DNA of 64,000 nucleotides from Arthrobacter sp. 135MFCol5.1 (GCF_000374865.1 NZ_KB895452.1:372001-436000), one strand, 5' to 3'. Positions 8,995 to 17,704 are shown, numbered from the stretch's first letter. The notes: generated by a model from the sequence alone, not told the origin. Numbers and translations are program-made.

Positions 8995-9007
8995 AATACG
9001 AACAGTA

Positions 9008-10144
9008 TTATCCGGCGAGCCAATCCTGCAGCGCCCGGAGGCAGGCGCGGATTGCGTCGGCGTATACGTGTTCGTTGTCCTTGTGTGCGAGCAACGGATC
9101 GCCCGGGCCGAAGTTCACCGCCGGGATACCCAGCTCGCTGAAGCGGGCGACGTCGGTCCACCCGTATTTGGGTTTGGGTTCAGCTCCCACGGCGGCGACG
9201 AAAGAGGCGGCCGCCGGGTGCTGAAGTCCGGGCCTGGCGCCGGCAGCCGCATCGGTGCGGACCACGTCGAAGCCGGCAAGCAGCTCACGGACGTGGGCTT
9301 CCGCCTGGTCCGGGGTCTTGTCCGGGGCGAACCGGTAGTTGATCTCCACCACGCAGCGGTCGGGGATGACGTTGCCGGCCGTACCGCCGTTGATCTTCAC
9401 CGCGTTAAGGCTCTCGCGGTAATCCAGGCCGTCAACGTTGACGGTGCGTGGCTCATAGGCGGCGAGGCGGGCCAGGATTGGCGCCGCGGCATGGATGGCG
9501 TTGCTGCCCATCCAGGCGCGGGCCGAGTGGGCGGCCTCCCCCACAGTGCTGGCTTCGAACCGGCTGGTTCCGTTGCAGCCGCCTTCCACCGTGCCGTCCG
9601 TCGGTTCCAGCAGGATGGCGAAGTCGCCCTCCAACAAGTCGCCGTGGTTCCGGACCAGGCGTCCCAGGCCGCTCTTCACCGCTTCCACTTCTTCATGGTC
9701 GTAGAAGACAAAGGTGACGTCCCGCCGGGGCTGCCGGCCGCCGTCGAACAAGCCTGCCGCCAGGGCCAGCTGGACCGCCACGCCGCCCTTCATGTCGGTG
9801 GCGCCACGGCCGTAGAGGACACCCTCACCCGGAACTCCGGAGTCCCACGTCGAGGGGACCGTACCGCGGGAGCCCTCGGTCAGGGGCAGCGGGACGGTGT
9901 CCAGGTGGCCGGCCAGGATCACGCGCTCGCCCAGGCCGAGTTCGGTGCGGGCGATGATGGCGTCCCCATCACGCACCACCCGCAGCTGGGGAATCCCGGC
10001 CAGTGCGGCCTCCACAGCGTCCGCCAGTTGCTTCTCATTGCCGGACACGCTGTTGATGTCCATCACCGCTGCAGTCAGCAACGCCACGTCCTGGTGCAGG
10101 TCAAGGATGGACAGGGACGAGTCAGGGGCGGTTTCAGCAGTCAC
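9008..10144 (-). CDS. dapE: Succinyl-diaminopimelate desuccinylase
   Basis: 378 residues, M20 metallopeptidase family. Metal-site segments are visible: [11 protein letters not shown] (His, Asp), [13 protein letters not shown] (bridging Asp) and [12 protein letters not shown] (catalytic and ligand Glu pair), then a late metal His region near [12 protein letters not shown]. It removes succinate from N-succinyl-LL-diaminopimelate, yielding LL-DAP for lysine and peptidoglycan. Start is a GTG at 10144, 6 bases after a TAGACT hexamer. It is divergent from dapD, which acts earlier in the same pathway. Confidence 0.9.
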   Translation of the reverse strand: MTAETAPDSSLSILDLHQDVALLTAAVMDINSVSGNEKQLADAVEAALAGIPQLRVVRDGDAIIARTELGLGERVILAGHLDTVPLPLTEGSRGTVPSTWDSGVPGEGVLYGRGATDMKGGVAVQLALAAGLFDGGRQPRRDVTFVFYDHEEVEAVKSGLGRLVRNHGDLLEGDFAILLEPTDGTVEGGCNGTSRFEASTVGEAAHSARAWMGSNAIHAAAPILARLAAYEPRTVNVDGLDYRESLNAVKINGGTAGNVIPDRCVVEINYRFAPDKTPDQAEAHVRELLAGFDVVRTDAAAGARPGLQHPAAASFVAAVGAEPKPKYGWTDVARFSELGIPAVNFGPGDPLLAHKDNEHVYADAIRACLRALQDWLAG

Positions 10145-10195
10145 GAAGCCAGTCTAGTTCGAACCGCCTGCCCGCCCCTCGATAGACTGGAGCAC
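10145..10195. promoter_or_regulatory. Overlapping divergent leaderless promoters dapE/dapD
   Basis: Only 51 bases separate the two start codons. TAGACT occurs on the minus strand at 10151-10156 (6 bases from the dapE GTG) and again on the plus strand at 10183-10188 (7 bases from the dapD ATG). The -35 regions must lie within the same 26 bases, which also contain the perfect palindrome GTTCGAAC (10157-10164). Confidence 0.65.
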
Positions 10196-11218
10196 ATGAC
10201 TGAGACCGCTTCCTCTGCCGTGCCCGAAACCCTCACCCCTGACACCGATGACCGTTCCGCCCACGGCTTTGGTGTTGCCACCATCGCCACCGGCGATGCA
10301 AGCGTCCTGGACGTCTGGTTCCCGGCACCGGCGCTTGGTGTCGCCGCCGAGAACCTCCGCTCGGTGGAGCACGCCGACGAAACCCTGACCCGCATTGCCG
10401 AGAACGGCGCAGACGAGGACCGCGGTACCGAGCAGAAGGTCGTGTTCGTCCAGATCAACCTCGATGAAGCCCCCGCGGACACCGCCGACGCCTACCTCCG
10501 CCTGCACCTCCTTTCGCACCGTCTGGTCAAGCCCAACACCATCAACCTCGACGGCATCTTCGGCAAGCTCCCCAACGTCGTGTGGACCAACTTCGGCCCC
10601 GCCGCCGTCGACGGCTTCGAACTGACCCGCGCCAGGCTCCGCCGGCGCGGCGCCGTCACCGTCTACGGCATCGACAAGTTCCCGCGGATGGTGGACTACG
10701 TGGTGCCCACCGGTGTGCGGATTGCCGACGCCGACAGGGTCCGCCTTGGTGCACACCTGGCCGCCGGCACCACCGTCATGCACGAGGGCTTCGTCAATTT
10801 CAACGCCGGAACCCTGGGGACCTCCATGGTGGAAGGCCGCATATCGGCCGGCGTCGTGACCGGCGACGGCAGCGATGTCGGCGGCGGCGCATCCATCATG
10901 GGCACCTTGTCCGGAGGCGGCAAGGAAAAGATCACCATCGGTGAGCGTGTGCTGCTCGGTGCCAACTCCGGCGTGGGTATCAGCATCGGCGATGACTCCG
11001 TCGTCGAAGCCGGCCTCTACGTCACGGCGGGCACCCGGGTGCGCATCCCCGGTCCCAAGGACGAGGTCGGCGAAGACACCACCAAGATCGTCAAGGCCGC
11101 TGAACTCTCGGGCGTGCCCAACCTGCTGTTCCGCCGCAACTCCACCACCGGCGCCGTCGAGGCGCTCCCCCGCGCCGGCCAGACCGTTGAGTTGAACGAC
11201 GCCCTGCACGCCAACTGA
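10196..11218 (+). CDS. dapD: 2,3,4,5-tetrahydropyridine-2,6-dicarboxylate N-succinyltransferase
   Basis: 340 residues from the ATG at 10196. It is the actinobacterial DapD type: an N-terminal mixed domain, then a left-handed beta-helix with hexapeptide repeats ([20 protein letters not shown] through [20 protein letters not shown]). It transfers succinyl from succinyl-CoA to tetrahydrodipicolinate. DapC and DapE, the next steps, are both in this window. The C-terminal segment [15 protein letters not shown] is typical of the family. Confidence 0.92.
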   Translation: MTETASSAVPETLTPDTDDRSAHGFGVATIATGDASVLDVWFPAPALGVAAENLRSVEHADETLTRIAENGADEDRGTEQKVVFVQINLDEAPADTADAYLRLHLLSHRLVKPNTINLDGIFGKLPNVVWTNFGPAAVDGFELTRARLRRRGAVTVYGIDKFPRMVDYVVPTGVRIADADRVRLGAHLAAGTTVMHEGFVNFNAGTLGTSMVEGRISAGVVTGDGSDVGGGASIMGTLSGGGKEKITIGERVLLGANSGVGISIGDDSVVEAGLYVTAGTRVRIPGPKDEVGEDTTKIVKAAELSGVPNLLFRRNSTTGAVEALPRAGQTVELNDALHAN

Positions 11219-11225
11219 TCCGCGG

Positions 11226-12083
11226 GTGGGACGAAAACGCGGCCTGCGCCGCCTGGCGGTGCTGCTGCTTGCCCTCGCGCTGGCAGCGGGCGGCATCTAT
11301 ACCGCGGTGTACTTCGTGCAGCGTTCTGAAACCCTCGTTTCGGAACGCTGCACCGCTTCTGCGGGCAACCGCACCGGTGAGCTGGCGCCGGACCAGGCGG
11401 CCAACGCCGCCCTCATCACCGCCGTGGCGGTGCGGCGTGGATTGCCGCCCCGCGCTGCCACCATCGCCCTCGCCACTGCCATGCAGGAGTCAAAGCTGCG
11501 CAACATCGGCCACGGGGACCAAGCCGGGCCGGATTCGCGGGGGCTCTTCCAACAGCGGCCTTCCCAGGGCTGGGGCAGTGAAGCGCAAATCATGGACCCG
11601 TACTACGCCGTGAACGCTTTCTACGACGCTCTGGTGAAAATTCCAGGGTACGAGACGCTCGACATCACCGACGCCGCCCAGCGTGTCCAGCGCTCCGCCC
11701 ATCCCGAGGCCTACGCCCAGCACGAGGAAATGGGGCGGGCGTTTGCCTCCGCCTTGACCGGCCAGACACCGGAGGGGGTCAAGTGCACGCTGCGCTCGGC
11801 CACCGCCCCGGGGGATGCGGCCGCGGCGGCGGGCGAACTGGAGCAGGCCTACGGCGGCGTGGATTCGCGGGCAGACGGCGCCACCCTGGTGGTGGAAGCC
11901 GACGGACCGATGGCGTGGTCCATTGCCCAGTGGGCCGTGGCCAACGCCAAGGACCTGGCAGTGACCCGCGTAGATGTTGCCGGGCGGGCGTGGCAGCGTT
12001 CAGGCGGCGAGGGCTGGCAGGATTCCACCACGGCGGCCGGGCAGGTACGCATCACGCTGCGGCAGGGCGACGGCGGCGGGTGA
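11226..12083 (+). CDS. Secreted/anchored lysozyme-fold (transglycosylase-like) protein
   Basis: 285 residues from a GTG 7 bases after the dapD stop. An N-terminal signal anchor (RRLAVLLLALALAAGGIYTA) puts the rest outside the cell. Residues about 75-115 read ATAMQESKLRNI followed by DSRGLFQQRPSQGWG. A Glu (E88) after a helix and a downstream S-x-GLFQQ stretch are the layout of lytic-transglycosylase/lysozyme folds. Homologues are often labelled 'heavy metal transporter', which this sequence does not support. The C-terminal domain (about 190-285) is unassigned. Catalysis is inferred, not shown. Confidence 0.6.
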   Translation: MGRKRGLRRLAVLLLALALAAGGIYTAVYFVQRSETLVSERCTASAGNRTGELAPDQAANAALITAVAVRRGLPPRAATIALATAMQESKLRNIGHGDQAGPDSRGLFQQRPSQGWGSEAQIMDPYYAVNAFYDALVKIPGYETLDITDAAQRVQRSAHPEAYAQHEEMGRAFASALTGQTPEGVKCTLRSATAPGDAAAAAGELEQAYGGVDSRADGATLVVEADGPMAWSIAQWAVANAKDLAVTRVDVAGRAWQRSGGEGWQDSTTAAGQVRITLRQGDGGG

Positions 12084-12093
12084 GCCTGCGGGG

Positions 12094-12705
12094 TCAGACC
12101 AGGATTTCCAGCACCGGCTGGACGTAGCTGCGGAAGAGCTCCGGCTGGCCCATCAGTTCCTGGCTCATGATGATCTTGTCCGGTTCCAGGTACCACGCCC
12201 GCTGCTCGTCCAGCGGCAATTCGATGATGGTCAGGCGGAAGTCCCGCGAATCTCGGCCGATTTCCATCAGCCTGTCATCCACCATCTCCGCAAGCAGCTG
12301 GTCGGTGCCGCTGGCGACCCGTTCCCCCTCGAGCTCGGCATATTCGCTCCTGCGTTCCCTGGCCCAGGTGAGGGCTGAGCCGAAGTGCGCCTGCAGGACA
12401 CGTTGCAGGGCCGGGGAATTGCCGAAGGCCTCAAAATCCGGTGGAGAAAGTTCGGGCGCCGTCTGCGGGTGTGCCTTGAGCAGTTGTTCCCACCAGGCCT
12501 CCCATTCGGTCTTCAGGGCGCTGAGTCCACCAACCTCCGCGGTCAGGTGGGTGTGGTCGGCGGACCTGATCTTGGGAGCCGCGTGGGACAGCACTGGACG
12601 GCCTACGCCGTTGAGGGCCGCCGCATCCCGGACATAGAGCGCAATCATCATCGGTCCGGACGTGTCCGTGGTGATTTGCCATCCTGAACCGCTTGCGTGG
12701 TGCAT
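12094..12705 (-). CDS. Protein of unknown function
   Basis: 203 residues, soluble, acidic and Trp-rich in the middle (EWEAWWEQLL). No motif I recognise. GGAAGGAC precedes the ATG, and codon bias matches the neighbours. It is convergent with the lysozyme-fold gene (10 bases between stops) and lies downstream of the TetR gene with a 116-base gap. Confidence 0.7.
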   Translation of the reverse strand: MHHASGSGWQITTDTSGPMMIALYVRDAAALNGVGRPVLSHAAPKIRSADHTHLTAEVGGLSALKTEWEAWWEQLLKAHPQTAPELSPPDFEAFGNSPALQRVLQAHFGSALTWARERRSEYAELEGERVASGTDQLLAEMVDDRLMEIGRDSRDFRLTIIELPLDEQRAWYLEPDKIIMSQELMGQPELFRSYVQPVLEILV

Positions 12706-12821
12706 TCAAAGTCCTTCCCTGGCCGCCTTCGGCCGGACGTCATGGTGCCGTCCGGCGTACCGGCTTTCAGTCTATTCCCGCAGGCCATCCGCGGTAGTGC
12801 CGGACATGCTCCGGGTACGCG

Positions 12822-13427
12822 TCACCGGGCAAGACTGTCCAGGTGCCGGTCAAGGACATCGCGGCACATTTGCGCAGTCATCCAACCCGGCTGCAGCAAA
12901 GCGTGCATGCACAGGCCGTCCAAGGTAGCCAACAACCGCTCCGCCTCCAGCACCAGGTTGTCCTGCGGATCATCCGGCAGCAGCGCAGCAACCACCGTCC
13001 CGACAACGGCGGCGACCTCCCGGTGGCTGCGGTCCGCAACGGCTGCAAGGAACGGCCTGATCCGTGCCGCGTTCTTGAAGGCCAGCCAGGCGCAGGCCTC
13101 CACCGCGCTCTCCTGGTCCAGCGGCAGCAATCCGCCCAGCAGGGTTAAAACAGCCTCGCGGTGTTCCGGGCTGCCCGGGACGGCCCCGTCCACGGCGGGC
13201 AGCAGTCGCTGGAGCCGTCCGACGATGCGGTCCACCACCGCGCCGAACGAGAAAGCGAGGAGTTCTTCACTTCCCGCAAAGTAGTGCCGCACGGAGCCCA
13301 CCGCCAGGCCGGCCTCGTCAGCCACTTCACGCAGCGAGGCGCGTTCCAGCCCGTCAACGGCGATGATCCGGAGAACCGCCTGGACCACGTCCTGCCGCCT
13401 GGCATCTGCATCAACAATTTTGGGCAC
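12822..13427 (-). CDS. TetR-family transcriptional regulator
   Basis: 201 residues from a GTG at 13427 (PKIVDADARRQ, a start frequent in this family); a further GTG at 13442 would add five residues that lie over the putative operator. The N-terminal helix-turn-helix is ASLREVADEAGLAVGSVRHYF. The C-terminal ligand domain resembles the TetR_C_6/BetI-like group with the acidic EDPQ/DPQ-type loop. The regulated genes are unknown; autoregulation is suggested by the palindrome at 13438-13451. Confidence 0.82.
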   Translation of the reverse strand: MPKIVDADARRQDVVQAVLRIIAVDGLERASLREVADEAGLAVGSVRHYFAGSEELLAFSFGAVVDRIVGRLQRLLPAVDGAVPGSPEHREAVLTLLGGLLPLDQESAVEACAWLAFKNAARIRPFLAAVADRSHREVAAVVGTVVAALLPDDPQDNLVLEAERLLATLDGLCMHALLQPGWMTAQMCRDVLDRHLDSLAR

Positions 13428-13437
13428 CCTCCTTATT

Positions 13438-13451
13438 AGCACACTTGTGCT
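13438..13451. promoter_or_regulatory. Candidate TetR operator (palindrome)
   Basis: AGCACA-CT-TGTGCT, 6-bp perfect arms with a 2-base centre, directly upstream of the TetR start. Inverted repeats of this size at such positions are typical autoregulatory sites. Confidence 0.45.
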
Positions 13452-13515
13452 TCTTTCGGAGTGTCACATCGGGCCGCCATCCGAAAAGCAGGGGCGGCCG
13501 GCGCCTGCCGTGGGA

Positions 13516-13521
13516 TAGCGT
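13516..13521 (+). promoter_or_regulatory. -10 element (TAGCGT) of galE
   Basis: TAGCGT, 6 bases, then the galE ATG at 13528; leaderless transcript predicted. Confidence 0.5.
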
Positions 13522-13527
13522 TGAGGC

Positions 13528-14541
13528 ATGAGAATCTTGGTTACAGGTGGCACCGGCTACATCGGTTCCCACACTGTTCTTTCCCTGCAGGAAGCCGGCC
13601 ACGACGTGGTTGTCATCGACAACCTGGTCAACTCGAGCGAAGAGTCGCTGCGGCGGGTTGCCGAGCTCAGCGGCAAGGCCGCCGAGTTCCACCACGTCGA
13701 CCTGGTGGACGAAGCTGCCGTCGAAAAAGTGTTTGCGGGCGCCGCCATCGACGCCGTGATCCACTTCGCCGGCCTCAAGGCCGTCGGGGAGTCGGTCCGG
13801 GAGCCGCTGAACTACTACTACAACAACCTGGTGGGCACCCTGAACCTGATCCGCGTCATGGACCGGCACGACGTCCGGTCCATCGTGTTCAGCTCCTCCG
13901 CCACCGTCTACGGTGAGCACAACCCCATTCCGTACGTGGAAAAGATGGAGATCGGTGCCAACAACCCCTACGGGCGCACCAAGGAGCAGATCGAGGACAT
14001 CCTCTCGGACCTTGGCGCAGCGGACACCCGCTGGCACATAGCACTCCTGCGCTACTTCAACCCGGTGGGCGCCCACCCGTCCGGCCGGATCGGCGAAGAC
14101 CCCCAGGGAATCCCCAACAACCTGGTTCCGTTCATCGCCCAAGTGGCCGTGGGCCGGCGCGAGAAACTCATGGTGTTCGGCGGCGACTACGACACCCCGG
14201 ATGGTACCTGCCTGCGGGACTACATCCACGTTGTCGACCTGGCCGAAGGGCACGTGGCTGCGCTGAACCACATTGCCGCCCGCACTGGAGTCTTCCGCTG
14301 GAACCTGGGCTCCGGCAAGGGCTCCTCCGTCCTGGAGGTCCTGCGCTCCTTCGAAAAGGCCGTCGGCAAGCCCATCCCCTATGAGATCACCGGCCGCCGC
14401 GCAGGAGACCTGCCGGCGTTCTGGGCCGACGCCACGTCCGCGCTGGCGGATTTGAGCTGGTCCACCACCAAGACGGTGGACCAGATGTGCGAGGACCACT
14501 GGCGGTGGCAGAAGAACAACCCCCAGGGCTACGCCAGCTGA
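13528..14541 (+). CDS. galE: UDP-glucose 4-epimerase
   Basis: 337 residues, extended short-chain dehydrogenase. NAD-binding GGTGYIGSH (7-15). Catalytic SSSATVYGE followed by YGRTKEQIE (the YxxxK pair). GalE-specific FNPVGAHPSGRIGEDP and DYIHVVDLAEGHV follow. It interconverts UDP-glucose and UDP-galactose for cell-surface sugars and galactose use. Full length for the family. Confidence 0.93.
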   Translation: MRILVTGGTGYIGSHTVLSLQEAGHDVVVIDNLVNSSEESLRRVAELSGKAAEFHHVDLVDEAAVEKVFAGAAIDAVIHFAGLKAVGESVREPLNYYYNNLVGTLNLIRVMDRHDVRSIVFSSSATVYGEHNPIPYVEKMEIGANNPYGRTKEQIEDILSDLGAADTRWHIALLRYFNPVGAHPSGRIGEDPQGIPNNLVPFIAQVAVGRREKLMVFGGDYDTPDGTCLRDYIHVVDLAEGHVAALNHIAARTGVFRWNLGSGKGSSVLEVLRSFEKAVGKPIPYEITGRRAGDLPAFWADATSALADLSWSTTKTVDQMCEDHWRWQKNNPQGYAS

Positions 14542-14551
14542 ACCCGGCGAT

Positions 14552-14599
14552 TGCTCCGTACTTGTCGTTCTGACTTCTCAAAACGACAAGGACGGAGCA
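14552..14599. repeat. Long imperfect palindrome downstream of galE
   Basis: Arms of 18 bases (TGCTCCGTACTTGTCGTT and its complement with one mismatch) around a 12-base loop. There is no T-tract. Being A/T-containing and separate from the GC-rich terminator that follows, it looks like a dispersed intergenic palindrome or a first galE terminator. Confidence 0.6.
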
Positions 14600-14618
14600 G
14601 TCGATCGAGGCAGAACGC

Positions 14619-14657
14619 GAAACGGCCGCCCACCTGTGAAAGGTGGGCGGCCGTTTC
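14619..14657. terminator. Bidirectional terminator between galE and gltA
   Basis: Perfect 17-bp GC-rich stem with a 5-base loop between convergent genes. Short T/A runs flank the stem on both sides. Confidence 0.75.
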
Positions 14658-14686
14658 GTCGTCCTTCAACCGTTGCCGGCAGCAGG

Positions 14687-15973
14687 TCAGCGTGCCGGGT
14701 AGTCACGCTCCGGCTCACCGATGTACAGCTGGCGCGGGCGGCCGATCTTGGTGTTGGGGTCGCTGATCATTTCACGCCACTGCGCGATCCAGCCCGGCAG
14801 GCGGCCGATCGCGAACAGGACCGTGAACATCTTCTCCGGGAAACCCATGGCCTTGTAGATCAGGCCGGTGTAGAAGTCCACGTTCGGGTAGAGCTTGCGC
14901 TGGATGAAGTAGTCGTCGTTGAGCGCTTTCTCCTCCAGGCGGAGTGCGATCTCGAGCAGCTCGTCGTTGCCGCCGAGCTTGGTGAGGATCTCGTGGGCCG
15001 TGGCCTTGACGATCTTGGCGCGCGGATCGTAGTTCTTGTACACCCGGTGCCCGAAGCCCATGAGGCGGACGCCGTCTTCCTTGTTCTTGACCTTTTCCAT
15101 GTAGTCCTCGGGCTTGAGGCCCTCGGCCTGGATCTGGCGGAGCATCTTCAGGACGGCCTCGTTGGCGCCGCCGTGGGCGGGGCCGAAGAGGGCGTTGATG
15201 CCTGCAGAAACAGAGGCGAAAAGGTTCGCGTTGGAAGAGCCCACCAGGCGCACCGTGGAGGTGGAGCAGTTCTGCTCGTGGTCCGCGTGCAGGATCAGGA
15301 GCAGGTCCAGCGCCTTGACGATGACCGGGTCCAGCTCGTACTGCTCGGCCGGCAGGCCGAAGCTGAGGCGCAGGAAGTTCTCCACGAGGTTCATTGAGTT
15401 GTCCGGGTACAGCATGGGCTGGCCGATGGACTTCTTGTGCGCGTAGGCGGCGATGACCGGCAGCTTGGCCATCAGGCGGATGGTGGAAACCTCCACCTGC
15501 TCGGCGTTGAACGGATCCAGCGAGTCCTGGTAGAACGTGGACAGCGCGGATACCGCGGAAGAAAGCACCGGCATGGGGTGCGCGTCGCGGGGGAAGCCGC
15601 CGAAGAAGCCCTTGAGCTCCTCGTGCAGCAGGGTGTGGCGCCGGATCTTCTGGTCGAACTCATCCAGCTCGGTGGGCGTGGGAAGGTTGCCGTAGATCAG
15701 CAGGTAGGACACCTCGAGGAAGCTGGAGTGCTGTGCCAGCTGCTCGATGGGGTATCCGCGGTAGCGCAGGATGCCCGCATCGCCGTCGATGTAGGTGATG
15801 GCGGAGGTGGTTGCTGCGGTGTTCATGAAGCCGGGGTCAAAGGTCACGGCACCGGTCTGCTTGAGCAGTTTGGAGACGTCGTAACCTTCGTTCCCTTCAA
15901 CAACCTGGATGCGCGGGAGCTTCAGCTCGCCACCTGCGTGGAGCAGGGTCGCAGCATTGTTGGTCTCAGTCAT
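14687..15973 (-). CDS. gltA: Citrate synthase (type II)
   Basis: 428 residues from the ATG at 15973 (MTETNNAATLLHAGGELKLP), preceded by AAGGGGA; upstream in-frame ATGs lie in the leader. Active-site segments: HADHEQNCSTSTVR (oxaloacetate His), GFGHRVYKNYDPRA (catalytic His and Asp/Arg) and RPRQLYIGEPERDY at the end. It condenses acetyl-CoA and oxaloacetate, first step of the TCA cycle. A CRP/GlxR-like site lies about 210 bases upstream. Confidence 0.95.
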   Translation of the reverse strand: MTETNNAATLLHAGGELKLPRIQVVEGNEGYDVSKLLKQTGAVTFDPGFMNTAATTSAITYIDGDAGILRYRGYPIEQLAQHSSFLEVSYLLIYGNLPTPTELDEFDQKIRRHTLLHEELKGFFGGFPRDAHPMPVLSSAVSALSTFYQDSLDPFNAEQVEVSTIRLMAKLPVIAAYAHKKSIGQPMLYPDNSMNLVENFLRLSFGLPAEQYELDPVIVKALDLLLILHADHEQNCSTSTVRLVGSSNANLFASVSAGINALFGPAHGGANEAVLKMLRQIQAEGLKPEDYMEKVKNKEDGVRLMGFGHRVYKNYDPRAKIVKATAHEILTKLGGNDELLEIALRLEEKALNDDYFIQRKLYPNVDFYTGLIYKAMGFPEKMFTVLFAIGRLPGWIAQWREMISDPNTKIGRPRQLYIGEPERDYPAR

Positions 15974-16081
15974 GGAGTCCCCTTCATGAGGCGTCTTCGG
16001 CCTCTGTCGAAAGCTTGATCCAACATCAGGTGAGCCGCGCACTGAGCCTGAGAAGACAGGTTCCAACACCCGGGCTGCCTT

Positions 16082-16109
16082 CTTGTAGAAAGCCACCATT
16101 GATCGTCAA
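16082..16109 (-). promoter_or_regulatory. Candidate gltA promoter
   Basis: On the minus strand TTGACG (16104-16109), a 16-base spacer and TACAAG (16082-16087), about 110 bases before the gltA ATG. Confidence 0.4.
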
Positions 16110-16180
16110 CTTAAAAAGTACCGCTCCTTGGCGGGTGTCACTAATCCGCAGGCTTTCCATCCGGCCTAAAATGCACCGAA

Positions 16181-16196
16181 TGTGGGGCGAGTCACA
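16181..16196. promoter_or_regulatory. CRP/GlxR-family binding site upstream of gltA
   Basis: TGTGGGGCGAGTCACA matches the consensus TGTGA-N6-TCACA at 9 of 10 defined positions. It sits in the 250-base gap in front of gltA; gltA is a known GlxR target in C. glutamicum. Confidence 0.55.
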
Positions 16197-16223
16197 CGAT
16201 TATTACGGGTCCCTGGAGCCGGA

Positions 16224-17363
16224 TCAGGCCAGCCGTGCAACAGCGGCATCGATCCGCTCGTCGGATCCGGTCAGGGCCACCCGAACATGGCCGTTGCCGG
16301 CGTCACCGTAGAAGACGCCCGGGCCAACCACGATGCCTCGTTCGGCCAGGCGGGCTACCGTGGCCCACGTGTCCTCTCCCGCAGTCGACCACAGGTACAG
16401 GCCGGCATCGGACTCCTTGATCTCCAGGCCGAAGTCCAGCAGCGCGGGTACCAGTCGTTCGCGCCGGCCCCGGTACAGGTCCTTCTGGGCCTCGACGTGG
16501 GTGTCATCCCCCAGCGCCACCCGCATGGCCTCCTGGACGGGGTAGGGAACGATCATCCCCGCGTGCTTGCGGCTGTTGACCAGGTTGGGCATCAGGTCCG
16601 GATCGCCGGCCACGAAGGCTGCGCGGTAGCCCGCCAGGTTGGACTGCTTGCTCAGCGAGTACACGGCGAGCAGGCCCTGGTGCGAGCCGCCGGCAACGTG
16701 GGGATCAAGGATGCTGGGGACGCGCCGGCCGCCGCGCTGGACGTCCCAGTCGCCCCAGCCGAGCTCTGCGTAACATTCATCCGATGCCACCACGGCACCA
16801 ATTTCACGAGCCTGGATCACCAGGGCCTTCAGGGACTCCACATCGCGGACGCTGCCCGTGGGGTTGCCCGGGGAATTGACCCAAATGAGGCGCACGCGTT
16901 CACGCGTGGCGTCGTCGAGCTCGTCCAGGTTGTCCGTGGCCACCGAAGTGACTCCGGCCAGGGTGGCACCGATATCGTACGTGGGGTAGGCCACCTTGGG
17001 GCATACGACGACGTCTCCGGGCTTCAGGCCGAGCAGCAGCGGGAGCCAGGCAACGAGCTCCTTGGAACCCACTGTAGGCATGATGTTTTTGGGGTCCAGG
17101 CCCGCCACTCCGCGCCGGCGCTCGAACCATCCCGCGATGGCTTCCCGCAGCGCCGGCGTGCCATGGACAGTGGGATATCCCGGGGCGTTGGCGGCGGCCT
17201 TCAGTGCGTCCTGAACCAACTGCGGGGTGGGATCCACGGGCGTGCCGATGGAGAGGTTTACTGCCCCGCCCGGGTGTTCCGAGGCCTTGGCCACGTAGGG
17301 GGCCATAGCCTCCCACGGGTAGTCGGGCAGGTTCAGGCCAAACGAATTCACTGCTGCGGTCAC
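16224..17363 (-). CDS. dapC: Succinyldiaminopimelate transaminase
   Basis: 379 residues, fold-type I PLP aminotransferase. It has the Asn-Pro motif WVNSPGNPTG, ASDECYAELGW (PLP Asp/Tyr) and YSLSKQSNLAGYRAAF with the Schiff-base lysine. It converts N-succinyl-2-amino-6-ketopimelate to N-succinyl-LL-DAP. Assignment over other class-I aminotransferases rests on the direct linkage to fdxA (14 bases), the same pair as in M. tuberculosis (Rv1177-Rv1178). Confidence 0.88.
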   Translation of the reverse strand: MTAAVNSFGLNLPDYPWEAMAPYVAKASEHPGGAVNLSIGTPVDPTPQLVQDALKAAANAPGYPTVHGTPALREAIAGWFERRRGVAGLDPKNIMPTVGSKELVAWLPLLLGLKPGDVVVCPKVAYPTYDIGATLAGVTSVATDNLDELDDATRERVRLIWVNSPGNPTGSVRDVESLKALVIQAREIGAVVASDECYAELGWGDWDVQRGGRRVPSILDPHVAGGSHQGLLAVYSLSKQSNLAGYRAAFVAGDPDLMPNLVNSRKHAGMIVPYPVQEAMRVALGDDTHVEAQKDLYRGRRERLVPALLDFGLEIKESDAGLYLWSTAGEDTWATVARLAERGIVVGPGVFYGDAGNGHVRVALTGSDERIDAAVARLA

Positions 17364-17377
17364 GGCTCGCGTCCGGG

Positions 17378-17704
17378 TCAGTGGTCTTGGTTCTGCGGCG
17401 GCAGGGCGGCGATCATCGGGTGGTCCTTGCCCGTGTTGCCGATCTTGGCCGCGCCGCCCGGGGATCCGAGGTCATCGAAGAACTCGACGTTCGCCTTGTA
17501 GTAGTCAGCCCACTCATCCGGGGTGTCATCTTCGTAGTAGATGGCTTCCACCGGGCAGACGGGTTCGCAGGCGCCACAGTCGACGCATTCGTCCGGATGG
17601 ATGTACAGCGAACGCTCGCCCTCATAGATGCAGTCCACGGGGCATTCTTCGATGCATGCCTTGTCCTTAACATCCACACACGGCTGCGCGATTACGTACG
17701 TCAC
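17378..17704 (-). CDS. fdxA: 7Fe-8S ferredoxin
   Basis: 108 residues starting from a GTG. Cluster motifs: CVDVKDKACIEECPVDC for the 3Fe-4S/first site and CVDCGACEPVC with a following CP for the 4Fe-4S site. Length and the C-terminal extension fit the actinobacterial FdxA/FdxC type. It is a soluble electron carrier. It heads the fdxA-dapC operon. Confidence 0.92.
   Translation of the reverse strand: MTYVIAQPCVDVKDKACIEECPVDCIYEGERSLYIHPDECVDCGACEPVCPVEAIYYEDDTPDEWADYYKANVEFFDDLGSPGGAAKIGNTGKDHPMIAALPPQNQDH

Noticed and set aside
10157..10164. GTTCGAAC in the dapE/dapD gap as a LexA box
   Set aside because: The actinobacterial SOS box needs CGAAC-N4-GTTCG; here the half sites are fused in the opposite order with no spacer.
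8975..10195. Upstream extension of dapD in the same frame
   Set aside because: It is antisense to dapE. The ATG at 10196 fits DapD length and the TAGACT -10 spacing.
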